Assembly (NCBI GenBank): GCA_009760885.1
Contig: CM019692.1
Location: forward strand, 55,666,964 to 55,730,963
Source: Achatina immaculata
Taxonomy: Eukaryota; Mollusca; Gastropoda; Stylommatophora; Achatinidae
Direction of reading: 5' to 3'
Length of the DNA: 64,000 nucleotides
Shown: positions 10,897 to 22,989 of the stretch, in pieces
How the letters are laid out: each line of letters starts with the position of its first letter
Numbering within the stretch: position 1 is the stretch's first letter
The notes under the pieces: generated by a model
The model's input: the letters and a program-made list of their open reading frames with translations, nothing else
The model's database searches: none
What the model was told of the DNA's origin: nothing
Made by a program: the position numbers and the translations under genes

Positions 10897-11339
10897 CTAT
10901 GTGTCAGTACTTGATTACTGTCTTTTTTTGCGAAACATCAAACTCTTAATAAAACATTTACTACCCTGCCTGCAATACACACGATGGTAAATCGAATTGA
11001 TTCTACAACCAATGCTCTCTACATGGGGCATTTTAAACTGCCATCCGTTTATTGAAGATGCGTTTGTTATAAATTAGGAGCAAGAGTATTCTCGCACTGA
11101 AAGTTGTGGTGAATAATTGATTAGATAAATTGGATGATAGTTAAGAGAACAATGGGACTTGTTAAAGAAACGATCTGAAATAGAAGAAGACTTTTTACGG
11201 TCAGTAACACGAAAGATTTTAGTTGTAACTTTCAGATAAGATCAGATGTATGCAGATCCAAAGGGAATATATAAAAATGTGTGAGTGTGTGTTTAGCAGG
11301 AAAGCGGTAAAGGGGAGACAGCGAAGGTAACAGGTTGGT
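10897..11339. other. Unassigned spacer
   Basis: No recognisable coding sequence or repeat is present. The right-hand end runs into the tail of the family B LINE. Confidence 0.4.
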
Positions 11340-12236
11340 AACCTCTTGATTTAGCAGCCTTCGGCGTGGTAACCTTTATATCCTTCCCGTGCCGTTAGAC
11401 GTCACATAGGGCTCGCAAAGTAGTTCGCCAATTTTTCCTGTCTTCGGCGAGTCTTTCAACCTCATCAAAGGATTTTATGCCTGTTAATTTGGCCTCTCTT
11501 AATAATGTCCTCTTCAGAGTTTCACGCGGTCTGCCCTTTTTCTTCGGCCTGTTGTGTTCCACTTGATAGCTTGTTTTTGGGATTCTCTGATCATTTCTTC
11601 TCATCAAGTGACCAACATATGTCCATCTCCTTTTCCTGATCACCCATGAGACTGGTTGTTGTTCAGTCATCTGTCTTATCTCTGCATTGTTCATGAACTC
11701 ATTCCACTTGATGCCGAGTATTTTCCTTAGGCATTTGTTTTCAAAAGAGTCTAATTTCTTTTCTATTTCTTTAGTTGTTTTCCAGCTTTCGCATACATAA
11801 ATGAGGGTGGATATTACATTTGAATTGAATAGTCTTAACTTGGTTTTTGTGCTTATAACTTTTGAATTCCATATGTTCTCAAGATTCTTGAAGATTGATG
11901 CTGCTTTTGCAATTCTGATTCTAACTTCCTTTCTAGTGTCACCATCTTGGTCTATGTAGCTGCCAAGGTATGCAAATTGATTGACTTCTTCCATATCTGT
12001 CCCTTCTATGTGTATTTTTCCATTTTGATTAATGGGAATTTTCATTATTTTTGTTTTGTCCTTGTTAATTTCAAGTCCTATTTTGCTAGCCAGTGAAGAC
12101 AGGCTATCTGTTTTTTCTTGCATGGAATTCACATTATTACTTATAAGAGTTATGTCATCAGCAAAATCAAGATCTTCTAGTTGGGTCCCATGTACCCAGT
12201 CAATACCTGTGTTACCTGTGCAGCATTTTTTTCATT
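11340..12236 (-). mobile_element. LINE family B, 5'-truncated copy
   Basis: The minus strand encodes the RT palm and C-terminal region. It starts near 12,230 with TGNTGIDWVHGTQLEDL and the catalytic LDFADDITLIS motif (near 12,140-12,175). It then runs through VNQFAYLGSYIDQDGD, ESWKTTKEIEKKLDSFENKC, VGHLMRRN and a GRPRETLKRTLL block to LRALCDV at 11,396. The 245-codon frame 11,395-12,132 is intact, and the frame is open further upstream into the FADD motif. The 3' UTR is very short, and the end near 11,367-11,390 matches the other family B copies. Fingers and endonuclease are missing. Confidence 0.92.
11395..12132 (-). pseudogene. Reverse transcriptase C-terminal fragment (family B)
   Basis: This open frame of 245 codons begins at an internal Met in NSMQEKTDSLSSLASK and covers the RT thumb and C-terminal domain. 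It lies downstream of the FADD catalytic motif, which is in the same frame but before this Met. A very similar sequence is found on the plus strand at 63,193-64,000. Open reading frame length here reflects youth of the copy rather than function, because the N-terminal two thirds of the protein are absent. Confidence 0.85.
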
Positions 12237-12479
12237 ATGAAGTCTACTGTAATCCCAAAAATACTTATAAGGATAGAGAAATACTTTACTTGGTAGTCTC
12301 GAATTAGAATGGGAAAATTACACGTAACGTGCAGTCTACACGGGGAACACTAAGATACGCATGAAAGTGTTCATTGGCCGGCAAAGATGTGAATTAGATG
12401 AACATTAATTTGAAGCTTGGTGGCTTGTTCTGTGTGTAAATGTTCTTCAGATCAAAGAAAGGATCACTGGTCTATATCC

Positions 12480-12695
12480 TAATGATGCTGTAGTGTTAGA
12501 GTTTTTTTTCTTTATCCCCCGTTTATTTTCTTTAACGTCGTTTTTTTTCGCTTTAATGCCGGTTTATTTTCTTTAACGTCGTTTTTTTCCCTATAACACT
12601 GTTTTTTTTTTAACGCTGTCTTTTTCTTTAACATTGTTTTGTTTTCCTTTAACACTATTTTTTTTCTTTAACGGTGTTCTTAGTAGATTTTTTTC
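12480..12695 (+). repeat. Pyrimidine-rich degenerate tandem repeat
   Basis: Roughly seven diverged units of about 30 bp, built on tttctttaacgtcgtttttt and variants, make a strongly strand-asymmetric T-rich tract. Confidence 0.7.
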
Positions 12696-13650
12696 TTATT
12701 TCCTGGATAGAGTGTTCAACCGAGCTCGGGATATGATGCATACCTTTAGCCGAAATACACCTGGGTACCCTATAGAATGATAAATACCCGTTTGATACCG
12801 TGTGACTATAAAAAAAGGCAGAACATTATTTAAAATCTGAAGACATGCCACATTTTGATGATGTACTGATGTTTAGAACTGCTCAGACATCTGTCACTAT
12901 CAGTGGCCCAGGCGTCTCGCCTTTCCTCGATCTAACGTCTCTCCTCAGAACTTAAGAATGGCATCCATCTTCCTGGGTTATCTCATACTTTTACTGCTCA
13001 GTTTTGCTGTCTGGTATTTTCCAGCTTCGCTAATACCGTGAGCTGTTAAGTCTACGCATGTGTTCTATATCTCTTCTGCCAGGTTTTCTGCCGACTTAAT
13101 ATGTAGAACCGCTGAGAGATGAAACCTGCACTCGTCTGCCCCAGAGTAATCTTGTCATCTCTCGTATAATCGTAACAGAATCTTCCTCTACAATTACCAG
13201 GCTCGCTAGGGGGAGCCAGAATAAGGATAGAGAAATTAAGAAATGAGATATCACCTGAGAACCAAAGGGAAACACCACAGCTATTGCGAAGATGAAAATC
13301 TTATATGACATAATATGTGCAAAAGAAAAGATCTTCCAAGATATTACACGCGGAACATCCAGAAATGACATAGACGAAAAAAATGAACAAAATAGCGTAT
13401 AATCAGAACGCGTGCCCTAAAGATGTGTAACAGAATCGTTGTATAAAATGTGGAAGCCACAGTGACATAGGAGAGAAAAAAATATATCTAGACAATGTAT
13501 GAAGAAAACGCTGTACAACAGACATGGATTTTAAAGGAATAATGTGACATCATTGTGCGTAATGTGGTACAAATCCGACACTAACACTGTAGTGTTGTAT
13601 ATAGGAAACGTATACATCTATGTTCCGTAGCATTTACAAGCCGTATGGAT
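12696..13650. other. Unassigned stretch
   Basis: A 91-codon minus frame at 13,096-13,371 is not recognised. No repeats were seen. Confidence 0.35.
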
Positions 13651-13875
13651 GTGAAGTGATAGTACCGTCACATTTCTAGGCCACTACAACATTTGAAGCA
13701 GGGATCTTGGCACCTGGCTTAGCTGTCTTTGCTTTGCCTAAGAAAACCGCAAGTACCCATATTTTGAGGCTGGGCTGACCCCGATTGCGGGTCGGTCCGA
13801 AGAAATCGGAATCGAACTAGGGACCTTCTGATCGGCAGGCGAGTGCACTAACCACTACACCACGGCGGCACCAAA
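13651..13875 (-). mobile_element. tRNA-derived SINE, well preserved
   Basis: On the minus strand the element starts near 13,873 with gccgccgtggtgtagtggtt. An A box (tggtgtagtggttagtgcac) and a B box (ctagttcgattcc) follow. The body contains cagcccagcctcaaa and ends near 13,651 with agtggcctagaaatg and a cacttcac terminus. The element at 28,111-28,318 shares the head and the same cacttcac terminus, which fixes both ends of the family. This copy has the best-kept promoter of the SINEs in the window. Confidence 0.88.
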
Positions 13876-14572
13876 CTTTTACGTAAGCTTGTTATTATGT
13901 CTTACCATCTCTTGCCCACAAAAAGTCTCCCATTTCTGTATGTGGTGCTGTGTGGTGCTTCTTTATTTGCCTGTCGTCTTCGAAATTTACAATAGTTCTA
14001 TACAAAAGTCCATCATTTTTGTTATGTAGTAATTATATAGGACATATATCACACAAATCTTGAAAAAAACAATTACAGCACGCTGAAGAATCTCTCAGAC
14101 GTACTATCTGACATTAATCGCAAAATACCCTGCCTGTCACTCTGGTACTAAGTAGAAAATTATGGAATCTTTAAAGTGACTAACTTGATCATTTTCTAAA
14201 CAGAAGCAAAAAGTTGATGTATAGTGAAGAAGGAGTGAAGAAACATTAATATGGAGTTTAATCAGTTCAAACAAAAAACATTAAAAAATGAACGGAAAGT
14301 TGTTTTTTTTTTTTTTAATAAGAAGAAAATTAAGAGTTCCAATAGCGTATCCCTAACTCAGAATCAAATTTTCTTACAAGAATTCACTTAAAGATGGAAA
14401 AGATGGAAGTAACTATGTATAGATATCAGTGCACCACGGTCTCTCTATAAAAAAATCTGAAACCTTTAAAGAAACATAAGCGTTCTCATTTTCATGTTTA
14501 TTCCCCTTGAGATGAGAGAGAATCAAGCGACATGTATCAGTATCAATACCTCTGTTCTGTTCCGTGCTGAAG

Positions 14573-14609
<37 letters not shown>

Positions 14610-15035
14610 GGTGAATGCTAGACCTCTGCTGTTCTTCATTAGCTTGTTTTTACAAGAAGAGAAGCCTGTTCGTCTTTATTAGCGATTTATGCTTCCCGCA
14701 GTATAAAATGTAACCGCCATGCAAGATATCAGGTAACTGTTTATGAGAGTGTGTCTATATGTGCACTAGTACGCAGGCTCCTTGTGCGAATGCTTTATCT
14801 GTATATATGGTATGGTAGTTTATCTAAATTAATGAAAGAAACGTTGGCCTACACAGGCCACAGAGTTTACTTCAAATCCAAACACACCAACCGGGCGCAT
14901 ATGCCATCTGAAAATCAGATAAAGATGTATTGCCGTTTTAATATCAGACAAACATACATATGCAGAATGGTCGTCAGTAGATCTAAATATACCTTGGAAC
15001 TTTAGACATAAGCCATCTCAACGTCTACTGGCAGG
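13876..15035. other. Unassigned AT-rich stretch with TA microsatellite
   Basis: The interval contains a TA dinucleotide run at about 14,577-14,606. An 84-codon plus frame at 14,751-15,005 is not recognised. The right end passes into the family A LINE relic. Confidence 0.4.
14577..14606. repeat. (TA)n microsatellite
   Basis: About fifteen uninterrupted ta units. Confidence 0.95.
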
Positions 15036-15039
15036 AAAA

Positions 15040-15441
15040 TGAGTAAATCGTTGAAGACAACAGAGATGTAGTTCCTGAGAAGAATGATAAGGATCCCATG
15101 GACAGCCAAGATAACTAATCAGCAGCGCTTGAGACAAGCTAGCGAAAAACACAGTTTAATAACAAAGATAAGGAACAGACAATCATCACTCTTGGTTGGG
15201 GGGGGGGGGTATGTGATGAGAAAAGAGAAAAAATTTTTTAAATGTCATAACAAAGGGGAATACTGAGGGCAGGAGAGGCAGAGGACGACCGAGGGAGCAG
15301 ATGTCAGAAGCCCCTGACATTGTGGCACGGAAATACATCAGCAGCAGAGTTACTCAGAAATGTCAAGGACCCCGAGATTTGTGGAGAAGTATGACCGCCT
15401 AAGTCGCCCAGAACGGCACATGATGATGATGATGATGATGA
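15040..15441 (+). mobile_element. LINE family A relic, 3' end
   Basis: Translation gives EKNDKDP-type debris and, in another frame, [15 protein letters not shown], which matches the [19 protein letters not shown] region of the intact family A ORF. KIRNRQSSLL and a decayed RGRGRPRE region follow. A poly-G run of about eleven bases at 15,199-15,209 has expanded inside it. The copy ends in cggcac followed by seven atg repeats (15,420-15,440), the family tail. Many frameshifts mark it as old. Confidence 0.75.
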
Positions 15442-15575
15442 ACGTCTGACATATGTATATGCCATATGAACGTCATCATAAACATATATGACATCTGAAC
15501 GTCAGACGGGCCAGAGACAGCTTGCAACCATTCTAGGGAAAAGACACATGGCAATGTGAAATGAGCATAATTTGA

Positions 15576-15593
15576 ATGATGATGGTTATGGTA

Positions 15594-15624
<31 letters not shown>

Positions 15625-15752
15625 CGATGACGATGACGATGATGATGACGATGCTGATGATGATGACGGTGATGATGATGATGATGATGACGATGACGAT
15701 GATGATGACGATGATGATGATGACGACGGCGATGATGATGCGATGACTGTAG
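15576..15752 (+). repeat. (GAT)n microsatellite with GAC variants
   Basis: About 55 triplets, mostly gat with gac interruptions. It reads as poly-Asp on the plus strand and poly-His on the minus strand. Neither frame is a credible gene. Confidence 0.95.
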
Positions 15753-16409
15753 ACTTACCATTGAGCTGTACATAACCATGAAAGACATAGCCCGCTATTC
15801 AACTCCGCGAATCAATAACTGATTTATTATTGTGACTTATAAAACCAAATAGTCCGTGTGTAAAAAAATGAAATCAAATATCTTAAACACTACATACTGC
15901 CTCCAGCAGTTTGTAATCTGTACCTCACAGACAAATGTTTCCTGCAATAATAAATTGGAAATCGTTGTTTTAATATTCTAGTCGGCAATGATTAGTTTTG
16001 CTGCAGACTTTCATAGTTTCCGTCCTTGTAATGGCACTGACAGAATGTCATAAAAAATGCACAGTAGCATTACGGAATATTTTCTCCTGACTTTTGGTTC
16101 TGTGATACTACGTCGTAAATGGAGGCTAAGATCAAATCATGACTTCTATTACACAGTTCATATCTACGACTTGAGTAAATCATGATTCATTTTACACAAA
16201 AATCGGATTAGCGCACCAGTCAGTCTTCTCTGTATCTTTATGCCGACAGAACAGCAGATGACTTAAGAACATCGTAGCAGTTTAAATCTTATATCCATAT
16301 TACCAGTTACAGGCGAGCCTCATAAACTGCTCTAAAATTATACAGGTAATCCTAAACTCTGCAAAATCCTGTTTATAACGCTCACCACAAACCAATCAAA
16401 TATATGTAG

Positions 16410-16447
<38 letters not shown>

Positions 16448-17462
16448 ACTCATAACAGTGTACGTCTGTGAATTACATTTATTGAGCAATAAGATATACA
16501 GCCTTTACTAGCAGCGTGTCACGGCACCAACAGAAGCAAAAAATACGCCTAGTGGAATACAACAATAGGGTCAGAAAGATGTGAACTACTGGATCCTGTG
16601 GGAATCGTTAAGAGTCAAAGAAAAGAAGGAAAAAAAAGACAATATAACGTAACCAACAATCCCCAGTGGTGTTGACGTAGTCAATAAACGCGCTTTATAA
16701 TCGATAAATTTACGTTGCTGCTGGTACAAAACTCTCCAGTCGTTTCATGTCTCCTTTTTTTTTTCGAAGCGAAGATACAGCGAGACGTTATGTTCTGCTC
16801 ATTCTAAATTTAACGATATTACCACTGAACGCTCATTCCTGTTCTATAATTTATCTACTTCTCTGGGGCGCATCTACTTCTTTACACCAGGTGAACCTAA
16901 GAACTCTAAAACAGAGTCGTCTCGGAAACAACTTCGCGCTGTTCGAATAATATACAAGTGTGGGGGGTATTACTTCTGGTCTGTTGTTTCTCTTCAGGAA
17001 AGACTTCTGGAATAACCGGCTAATACCGATAAACAGAAGCCGACATTTTGTCCTCAGCAGATATATCCTCTCTCCTCCTCCTCTTCAGCAAAGCTAATAA
17101 ATCATAACTCACTGTACGATAGATAAGTCCCCTAACCTAGTGAAGACTTTCGTGGGAAGGTGAGGTCGGAGAGTCAAGTTATACACGCTTACGTACACAT
17201 TCATCTCATACCCCCTCCCCAGATTCAGAATCTTCTTCAACAGCTTTTTACCTGTAGCAGTCAGACTGACTTATAAGAGGGGTCAAAGCATTACTAACAG
17301 TAAAACATAGAACAAAAGAACTATAGAGCTGTTATTGTTATGTTATAAAATATAGAAACAATAAAACTGATGTACATAGCGAGGAAAAATACTTGTAAAG
17401 AACCCCTAATGATTTCACTGAAAATAGATACAGGGTATAGAAGGGACAAAACAAAAGCCAAG
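15753..17462. other. Unassigned stretch with AT microsatellite
   Basis: The interval contains an AT run at 16,413-16,442. A 67-codon plus frame at 16,747-16,950 is not recognised. No element ends were seen. Confidence 0.4.
16413..16442. repeat. (AT)n microsatellite
   Basis: About fifteen uninterrupted at units. Confidence 0.95.
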
Positions 17463-17780
17463 ACTCATTCATTCATTCATTTGCATGTCCTTTGCGGAAC
17501 TTTGCCTCCCTAACAGCACTCCTGTAGACCTCTCGGTTGTGAGCAAGATGGCCTGCTGCTGACGCATCCATCTGCAGATCATCAACGATGTCTTGCAGCC
17601 ATCTTCATCTTGGTATTCATCTCTTTCTTTTTCCCGTTATGTACCCTTCCAAGGCGGTCTTCTCTAAATTATCATGACGCTTAATATGTCCAAAATATTT
17701 ATATTTTCTCTCTTTAATCCTCTGTACTAGGCACCCTTCTTCAATATTAAGTTCCTATAATATGGATATACCTGTTAAGC
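17463..17780 (-). mobile_element. LINE family D 3' end
   Basis: This short minus-strand fragment encodes LNIEEGCLVQRIKERK, KYFGHIKRHDNLEKT, a decayed GKRKR/RWLQDIVDDL block and REAKFRKGHANE. It is homologous to 7,205-7,510 and ends in the same GAAT-type tail at 17,466-17,481. It keeps the GGA codon mutated to TGA in the other copy. Two stops interrupt the GRPRRR region. It is a strongly 5'-truncated insertion. Confidence 0.88.
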
Positions 17781-18685
17781 CAAAACTATATAAGGAAAAT
17801 AACTGAAAGTTTTACCTTCATAATCTCGTAGGAAGAGTCAGAGTTTAACCTCGAGATATCACGCACGGAAAACATAGCAAAACTTGCAAAACTGCCCCCT
17901 TGCAATTTCCTCAACTGCGTATTCAACATGACAGCTCTCGCATATACCCTACGCTTTTTTAAGTTGCAGTTCAAACAGCTGGAAAGAATGAACTGCCGGA
18001 TAGTATGAAATTATGTATCTTCTAAAAAATATAACAAACTGGGTAAATTACAAGGCTTACTTCTAAGTCCGATGCCATCCAATTATCCCTGTCCTTGGTA
18101 AGCGCAAATTATAACACTCTGGTACTTCATGGGAGAGTACAGAGACAACAACTGCTACGACAGACAGAAGACATCAGCAGAAACGTTAACAATGCGAAGC
18201 AGGTCTTCAATATATTAAAGAAAGATCGAAATGTCAGTCGCAGACTGGAATTCTCAAGTTAAAAAAACGTGAACTGGAAATGCTCAGAAAGAAGCAAAAA
18301 CGATTCATGCTTTAGTGATTCTGAAACTCGGAAAAACAACCACGTGATCAGAAAATAATGTTAAATCTCCACGATGATTATGTCAGAACTGGGTTTTCTT
18401 CTGTTGACTCTTCTATTGTGCCAGAAGAAGGCTATTTTGCAAATTATTGGCTGTTCTTGTTATCTCGGATTTGTCCCATTCTTTGCCTTGTCATCTGATC
18501 TTTATTTCCGATCCTGCAAGAACCCTTGAAAGGCCGGGCCTTTATTTGTTGACTGTAAAATAACATCAAAGAAAGTCCCATCAACGGGACAGATTACATT
18601 CACAAGTTGCAAGTACTTTCATTATTACAGAAATTAAACATTCCGTTATCTTCAGGAGGGGAAAAAAAGCTGATAAATTTATTTT
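17781..18685. other. Unassigned stretch
   Basis: No gene or repeat was recognised. A 62-codon minus frame lies at 17,786-17,974. Confidence 0.35.
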
Positions 18686-18689
18686 AAAG

Positions 18690-18779
18690 TACGACACGTT
18701 TGATTTCAAGTACGACAAATTTGTTTTAAATTACGACTCGTTTGATTTCAAGTACGACAAATTTGTTTTAAAGTATGAC
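18690..18779 (+). repeat. Short tandem repeat, 42-bp unit (two 21-bp halves)
   Basis: Two units built on tttgatttcaagtacgac and aaatttgttttaaa. Each unit is itself a pair of related 21-bp halves. Confidence 0.8.
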
Positions 18780-19034
18780 TTTCACTTGCTGGTTTGTCAC
18801 TCAAAGGCGTCTGAGCATATGAAATAGTTTTCTGAAGTATAAATTACAGTCCCGTATTCTAACATCTTTTACCTCCCACCCTGGCGGTAACAGAAAAAAA
18901 AACATTAGTTCTCACAAGAAAGTCGATTAATTTCAGAATTATTTCAAAGAAGTCAGTATTTCATGATTTTAAAAAATATGTTTCTTTTCTCGTATTTATA
19001 TTTTTCCTGGTATTATGTTGTACTTCTTTTCACT

Positions 19035-19295
19035 GTTTTCTGTGTCTTGACCTTAGTGAGATCTTCTTCCGTTTTTTATGTCTTGGCTTTAGTGAGATCT
19101 TCTTCTGTTTTCTATGTCTTGACTTTAGTGAGATCTTCTTCTGTTTTCTATGTCTTGACCTTAATGTGATCTTCTTCTGTTTTCTATGTCTTGATCTTAA
19201 TGAGATCTTCTTCTGTTTTCTATGTCTTGACTTTAGTGAGATCTTCTTCTGTTTTCTATGTCTTGACCTTAATGTGATCTTCTTCTGTTTTTTTT
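19035..19295 (+). repeat. Minisatellite, 36-bp unit
   Basis: About seven units contain tctatgtcttgactttagtg and agatcttcttctgtttt. Because 36 is divisible by three, both strands stay open (a minus-strand Lys/Arg-rich repeat peptide spans 19,030-19,299). No exon context supports coding. Confidence 0.92.
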
Positions 19296-20209
19296 CCATC
19301 TCCCATACAACTGCGAGCTAGTGTTTTTTGCAGATGATGCAGTGAAGATGTTGAGAAAGAGCATCGTGTCGTATTAGAAGCGTGTTACAGCGGTTATTTT
19401 TTTTCCAGCTTTTTTAGTGGAGCTAAACAAGCAGCGATTGTGTAGTACTTCTGTATCAGACTACACCGCCATAGGGACTATATCTTCGTTATCTGGGCTA
19501 GACTTGTTGCTGAAGGTACCAAAGAAGAGGTAAGACAGGGTCTTGGTCAGCTTACGATTGGTCAGCTCTGACGCTAGCATGTCAGCTATGTGCCGCTGAT
19601 TGCCAAAATGGAGACAGCGTCTTCAAGCATAGAAGTATCTGTATAGTGCAAACTTTACAACGGTCATTTTCGTTTCTTTATGAATATAACACTCATTCTC
19701 TTTAACTTTTGGGGCTGACTAATCTCAGCGACGGGGATCCTTCCTTAGTAGAGGATTGAAGGGGCTGAAGGGGACGGGGTGAAGCTAGGTGTGGTCAAAA
19801 TCCAAAAGGACCAATCACAAGTTCCAGAAGGATTGGGGGGGGGGGGTGTGCACTTGATGGTGTGTTAGATGATGGTTCTTCCTAACTAACTAACTAGCTA
19901 TACAACAGCATCACTTTCTTCTTTTGTGGGGGGGGGGGGGAGGGGAATCTTGTTCAAGCAGTATAGTTTATTCATCACACGCGTTTCACACTCTGAGAAA
20001 GTATCAGTGGCATTCATGTAATTTATTGTTTCTTACACAAGAGCCTGTCATGATGTAAACAATCAAAATATTAAGTCTGAAGAAGAATCTGTTCTCCTTT
20101 GATATACAATGGTTTTTATGTACTTGATCTATTGTGTCATTTCCCACCCAACTCTTAATATTACAACTTTTCTCCGTCCTTTCCTAGTACCTTGATCAGT
20201 TACAAGCCC

Positions 20210-20211
20210 TC

Positions 20212-20247
<36 letters not shown>

Positions 20248-20248
20248 G
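20210..20248 (+). repeat. (CT)n microsatellite
   Basis: Nearly uninterrupted ct repeats. Confidence 0.93.
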
Positions 20249-20714
20249 ATTATGGCGCCAAATATCTGTTCCACTACATTTCAGTGTCCGCTCTCAGAAG
20301 GTCAGATGTTGCCTCCCTCTCTTACACTTGGAAAGATGTGTCTGCTGATTATAACCATCTGGCATCTCAAGCGTGACCGTTTTCTACTCTCTGACCATCA
20401 GATGTTGCCTTCTCCCTCAGAGAGTCTCTCAGATGTCACACATCAAAATTGTGTTCTATAACTATCTGTCACAGCCATCTTTTCCTCATTTGTCATTTGT
20501 ATGTGTCTCCATACCCACCTGTGTCGATCTTCTCCCACACATTTCATCAGTTTGTCTCTGGTAATGTACTTGTATTTGTACAAACTCCCTGTAACTGAGA
20601 GCTGTTGTTCTTTGCAGCCGATGATGTAGAGGTGTTGAGGCACCGCAATACTGATTCAATCACTCAATCCACATAAAACAGAGTGTTATCGTACCCATTT
20701 ATATTTGTATATAT

Positions 20715-20825
20715 CACATAAGCTCCATGCTGCCTTTATTTTCTGTCCTCCTTGCTGTCTTTATTGTCTGATCTCCATGCTGTCTTTATTGTCTGTTCTC
20801 CATGTTGTCTTTATTTTATGTCATT
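20715..20825 (+). repeat. Tandem repeat, about 30-bp unit
   Basis: Four diverged units built on ctccatgctgtctttattgt. Confidence 0.75.
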
Positions 20826-21090
20826 ATCAGCTCAATTTTATTACTACCTGTTTCTTTCATATATTTTCTACTAATTACTCTTTCACCATACCTTTCTTTT
20901 CTCTAGTCTAAAGAGCATTTTCTTGCTGTCTTTACAAATATTCTCCTTCTATCTTATTATATCTCACATTGTTTCTCAGTTCTCTTCATCTCTTGCTCAC
21001 TGTGTGTATCACTGTCAAGCATGTACGTTATAGAAAAATTTTATACAGACCAGAACACTGACAGTATATAGAGACAAATATATAGACATA

Positions 21091-21235
21091 AGGGAACGGG
21101 CTAGCGTAGTGGTTAGAGCACCTGTCTAGCAACTGAATGGTCGAGGGTTCGAATCCCCAGCTGTGCGGGGATTTTTATTCCGACATATATGGCCCCGTAG
21201 TCGACCCGGGTGAAATAGTATGTGCCGCTGTGTTA
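21091..21235 (+). mobile_element. tRNA-derived SINE head
   Basis: A tRNA-like head contains the A box tagcgtagtggttagagcac and the B box gggttcgaatcccc, both close to consensus. The sequence after the B box does not pair with the gggaacg 5' end, so this is not a functional tRNA. Downstream, ggccccgtagtcgacc weakly resembles the SINE body at 23,619. The rest of that body reappears at 21,650, so the two pieces may be one interrupted element. Confidence 0.75.
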
Positions 21236-21649
21236 CTATTTTAGTTACTGAGAAGAATGTTGAGGTACTGGTTGAAGCTGTGTTGCTGAGTGTTTCTGAA
21301 TTAGTTATCCATTATCTCCATAATGAAGATGGTGATGACGATATTCTGACCGCCAGCAGGTTTGCCCTGCCACATGGCGAGTCCATTCATAGTTCCACAA
21401 CTCCAGTAACAGATATAAACATCCATTTTCTCAACAAAGACATCACAAAAAAAAACATCCTCTAAGGTACACGTCTAAACGTAGACTGCCCACTCAAGTA
21501 TCTCCCACAGTTCTCTGTCACGAGTTTCTCAGACCACGTGATGCTCTATAAGGATCTCGACCGACCACGGAAAAGTTCAAAAAGAGGATCATAACAATTA
21601 CCCTTTCTGCAAAAAAAAAAAAACCAGTTATTTCCATATACTGCTACAT
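21236..21649. other. Unassigned insert-like segment
   Basis: The 81-codon plus frame 21,220-21,465 is the most protein-like stretch here (EVLVEAVLLSVSELVIHYL), but I do not recognise it. The segment separates two SINE-like pieces. Confidence 0.3.
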
Positions 21650-21790
21650 GAATACCAGAGAAAATCTGGGAAGGAAAGGCAGCAAGGAAAGGTACTGACC
21701 ACCCTACCTCATACACTGATGGTCCAGCATAATGAGGTCTCTAACGCTTCATCCCCTACGGCATATGCTATGAGACTTCCCTTAACTTCG
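21650..21790 (+). mobile_element. SINE body fragment
   Basis: The sequence taccagagaaaatctgggaa, followed by a gtactgaccaccctac motif, matches the bodies of the SINEs at 23,619 and 50,177 in the same order. No tRNA head is attached directly. Confidence 0.65.
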
Positions 21791-22985
21791 CATATAGACA
21801 TAAGTATAAAGACAGTATGAGGATACCAATACATAGGCGGTAAACAGATAAAAGTAAATAGAATGCTGCTGACTAGTAATTTACTCTGTTACACTTCAGT
21901 TCAATGTTCTACTTAGAGTTGACATTAATAATGTACTCAGCAAATAATCACCCATTATCATCCGTTAATAATAATGAAAACTTCAACATTTCATTATCTT
22001 GCAGATTATTTATTTTTCTAGTTCTTGACCGATGATACTCGTGCAGGCGTCCTCTTTCATCAGATCTGACCTGATTTCGTTGCTCTGTGTTGTGTGACGC
22101 GTGCAGGACAGATTGTGAATATAGGGTTAACACAAAGGTGAATGTAGAATTGTTGTAATACTTTCACGAGTAAGTTCAGCCTTAAATGTGTGAATTCAAC
22201 CGCGATTTATGTAGAATGATTTATTCTGTGTACTCCTTTCAACTCAACGAAATTCCAAATTCACGATTGTGATTTCTTTTTCATGAATAAGTGTTTTTTT
22301 TTCTTCACGCACTGACAGCTGAACGTATAAGGCACAGTGATGTCCCTTGTTTTAAAGGCATGCATTATCTCGTTTAGAAAGCGGTTTCCCTAACACGTGA
22401 GTGTTAGGTACATGTTGTTGTTTTTAACAACCGGGTAGACTGCTCGGCGCTGATTTTTACAAAATATGCCGTGAGAATCTTTTCCATTAAGTTGAATGTT
22501 GTGGGTCAGGGAATAGTTTTCATGTCCAGCCTCTTTCCTCTGTTTCCTGAGACCAGAGACATCCCGGTCCAAGTGATTGCTTCTATGAGACGCTGTAAGG
22601 GTGGTTTCTGAAGCTTATTTTCTGACCGGGGACCTGTAGCATCTTGAGCCGTTGTCTATCCAGCCGTTGTAAAGTCTGGCTTTCCTATAATCTTCACCAG
22701 CGTACAATGAGGATATGACTGCTTAGATTTTTGTATGTCTTAGAATCGTATAGGACCCAGGATTACGTTCTAAAGCCTCACACACCCCACCCCCAATATT
22801 TGCCAACTGAATTCGGCTTTTCAGTCATTTAAGTCATGTCTGTATCTGTAATTTTGTCCTAACAACTCAAACATTCTGATACAGAGATCTTGATATGTAG
22901 GTACTTCTTTATTTATGTCTCTTCCAGTTTCTGTACTTCTGTCTCATAGACTACCTATACACTAGTTTGTTTCAGACAAGATGAT
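21791..22985. other. Unassigned stretch
   Basis: Short frames only (21,948-22,133 and 22,390-22,572, minus). No recognisable element. Confidence 0.35.
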
Positions 22986-22989
22986 TTGA

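Larger units (their letters stand above)
19296..21090. other. Unassigned stretch with simple repeats
   Basis: The stretch holds poly-G runs near 19,838-19,848 and 19,927-19,940, a TC tract at 20,210-20,248 and a short 30-bp tandem array at 20,715-20,825. Short frames at 20,192-20,911 are not recognised. Confidence 0.4.

Noticed and set aside
15399..15788. Poly-His and poly-Asp proteins
   Set aside because: Readings of the GAT array on opposite strands, with no conserved domain around them.
19030..19299. Lys/Arg-rich repeat protein
   Set aside because: The 36-bp period keeps the minus frame open; low complexity and no context.
21091..21170. A functional tRNA gene
   Set aside because: A and B boxes are good, but the 3' side does not pair with the 5' end to form an acceptor stem, and SINE-like sequence follows.
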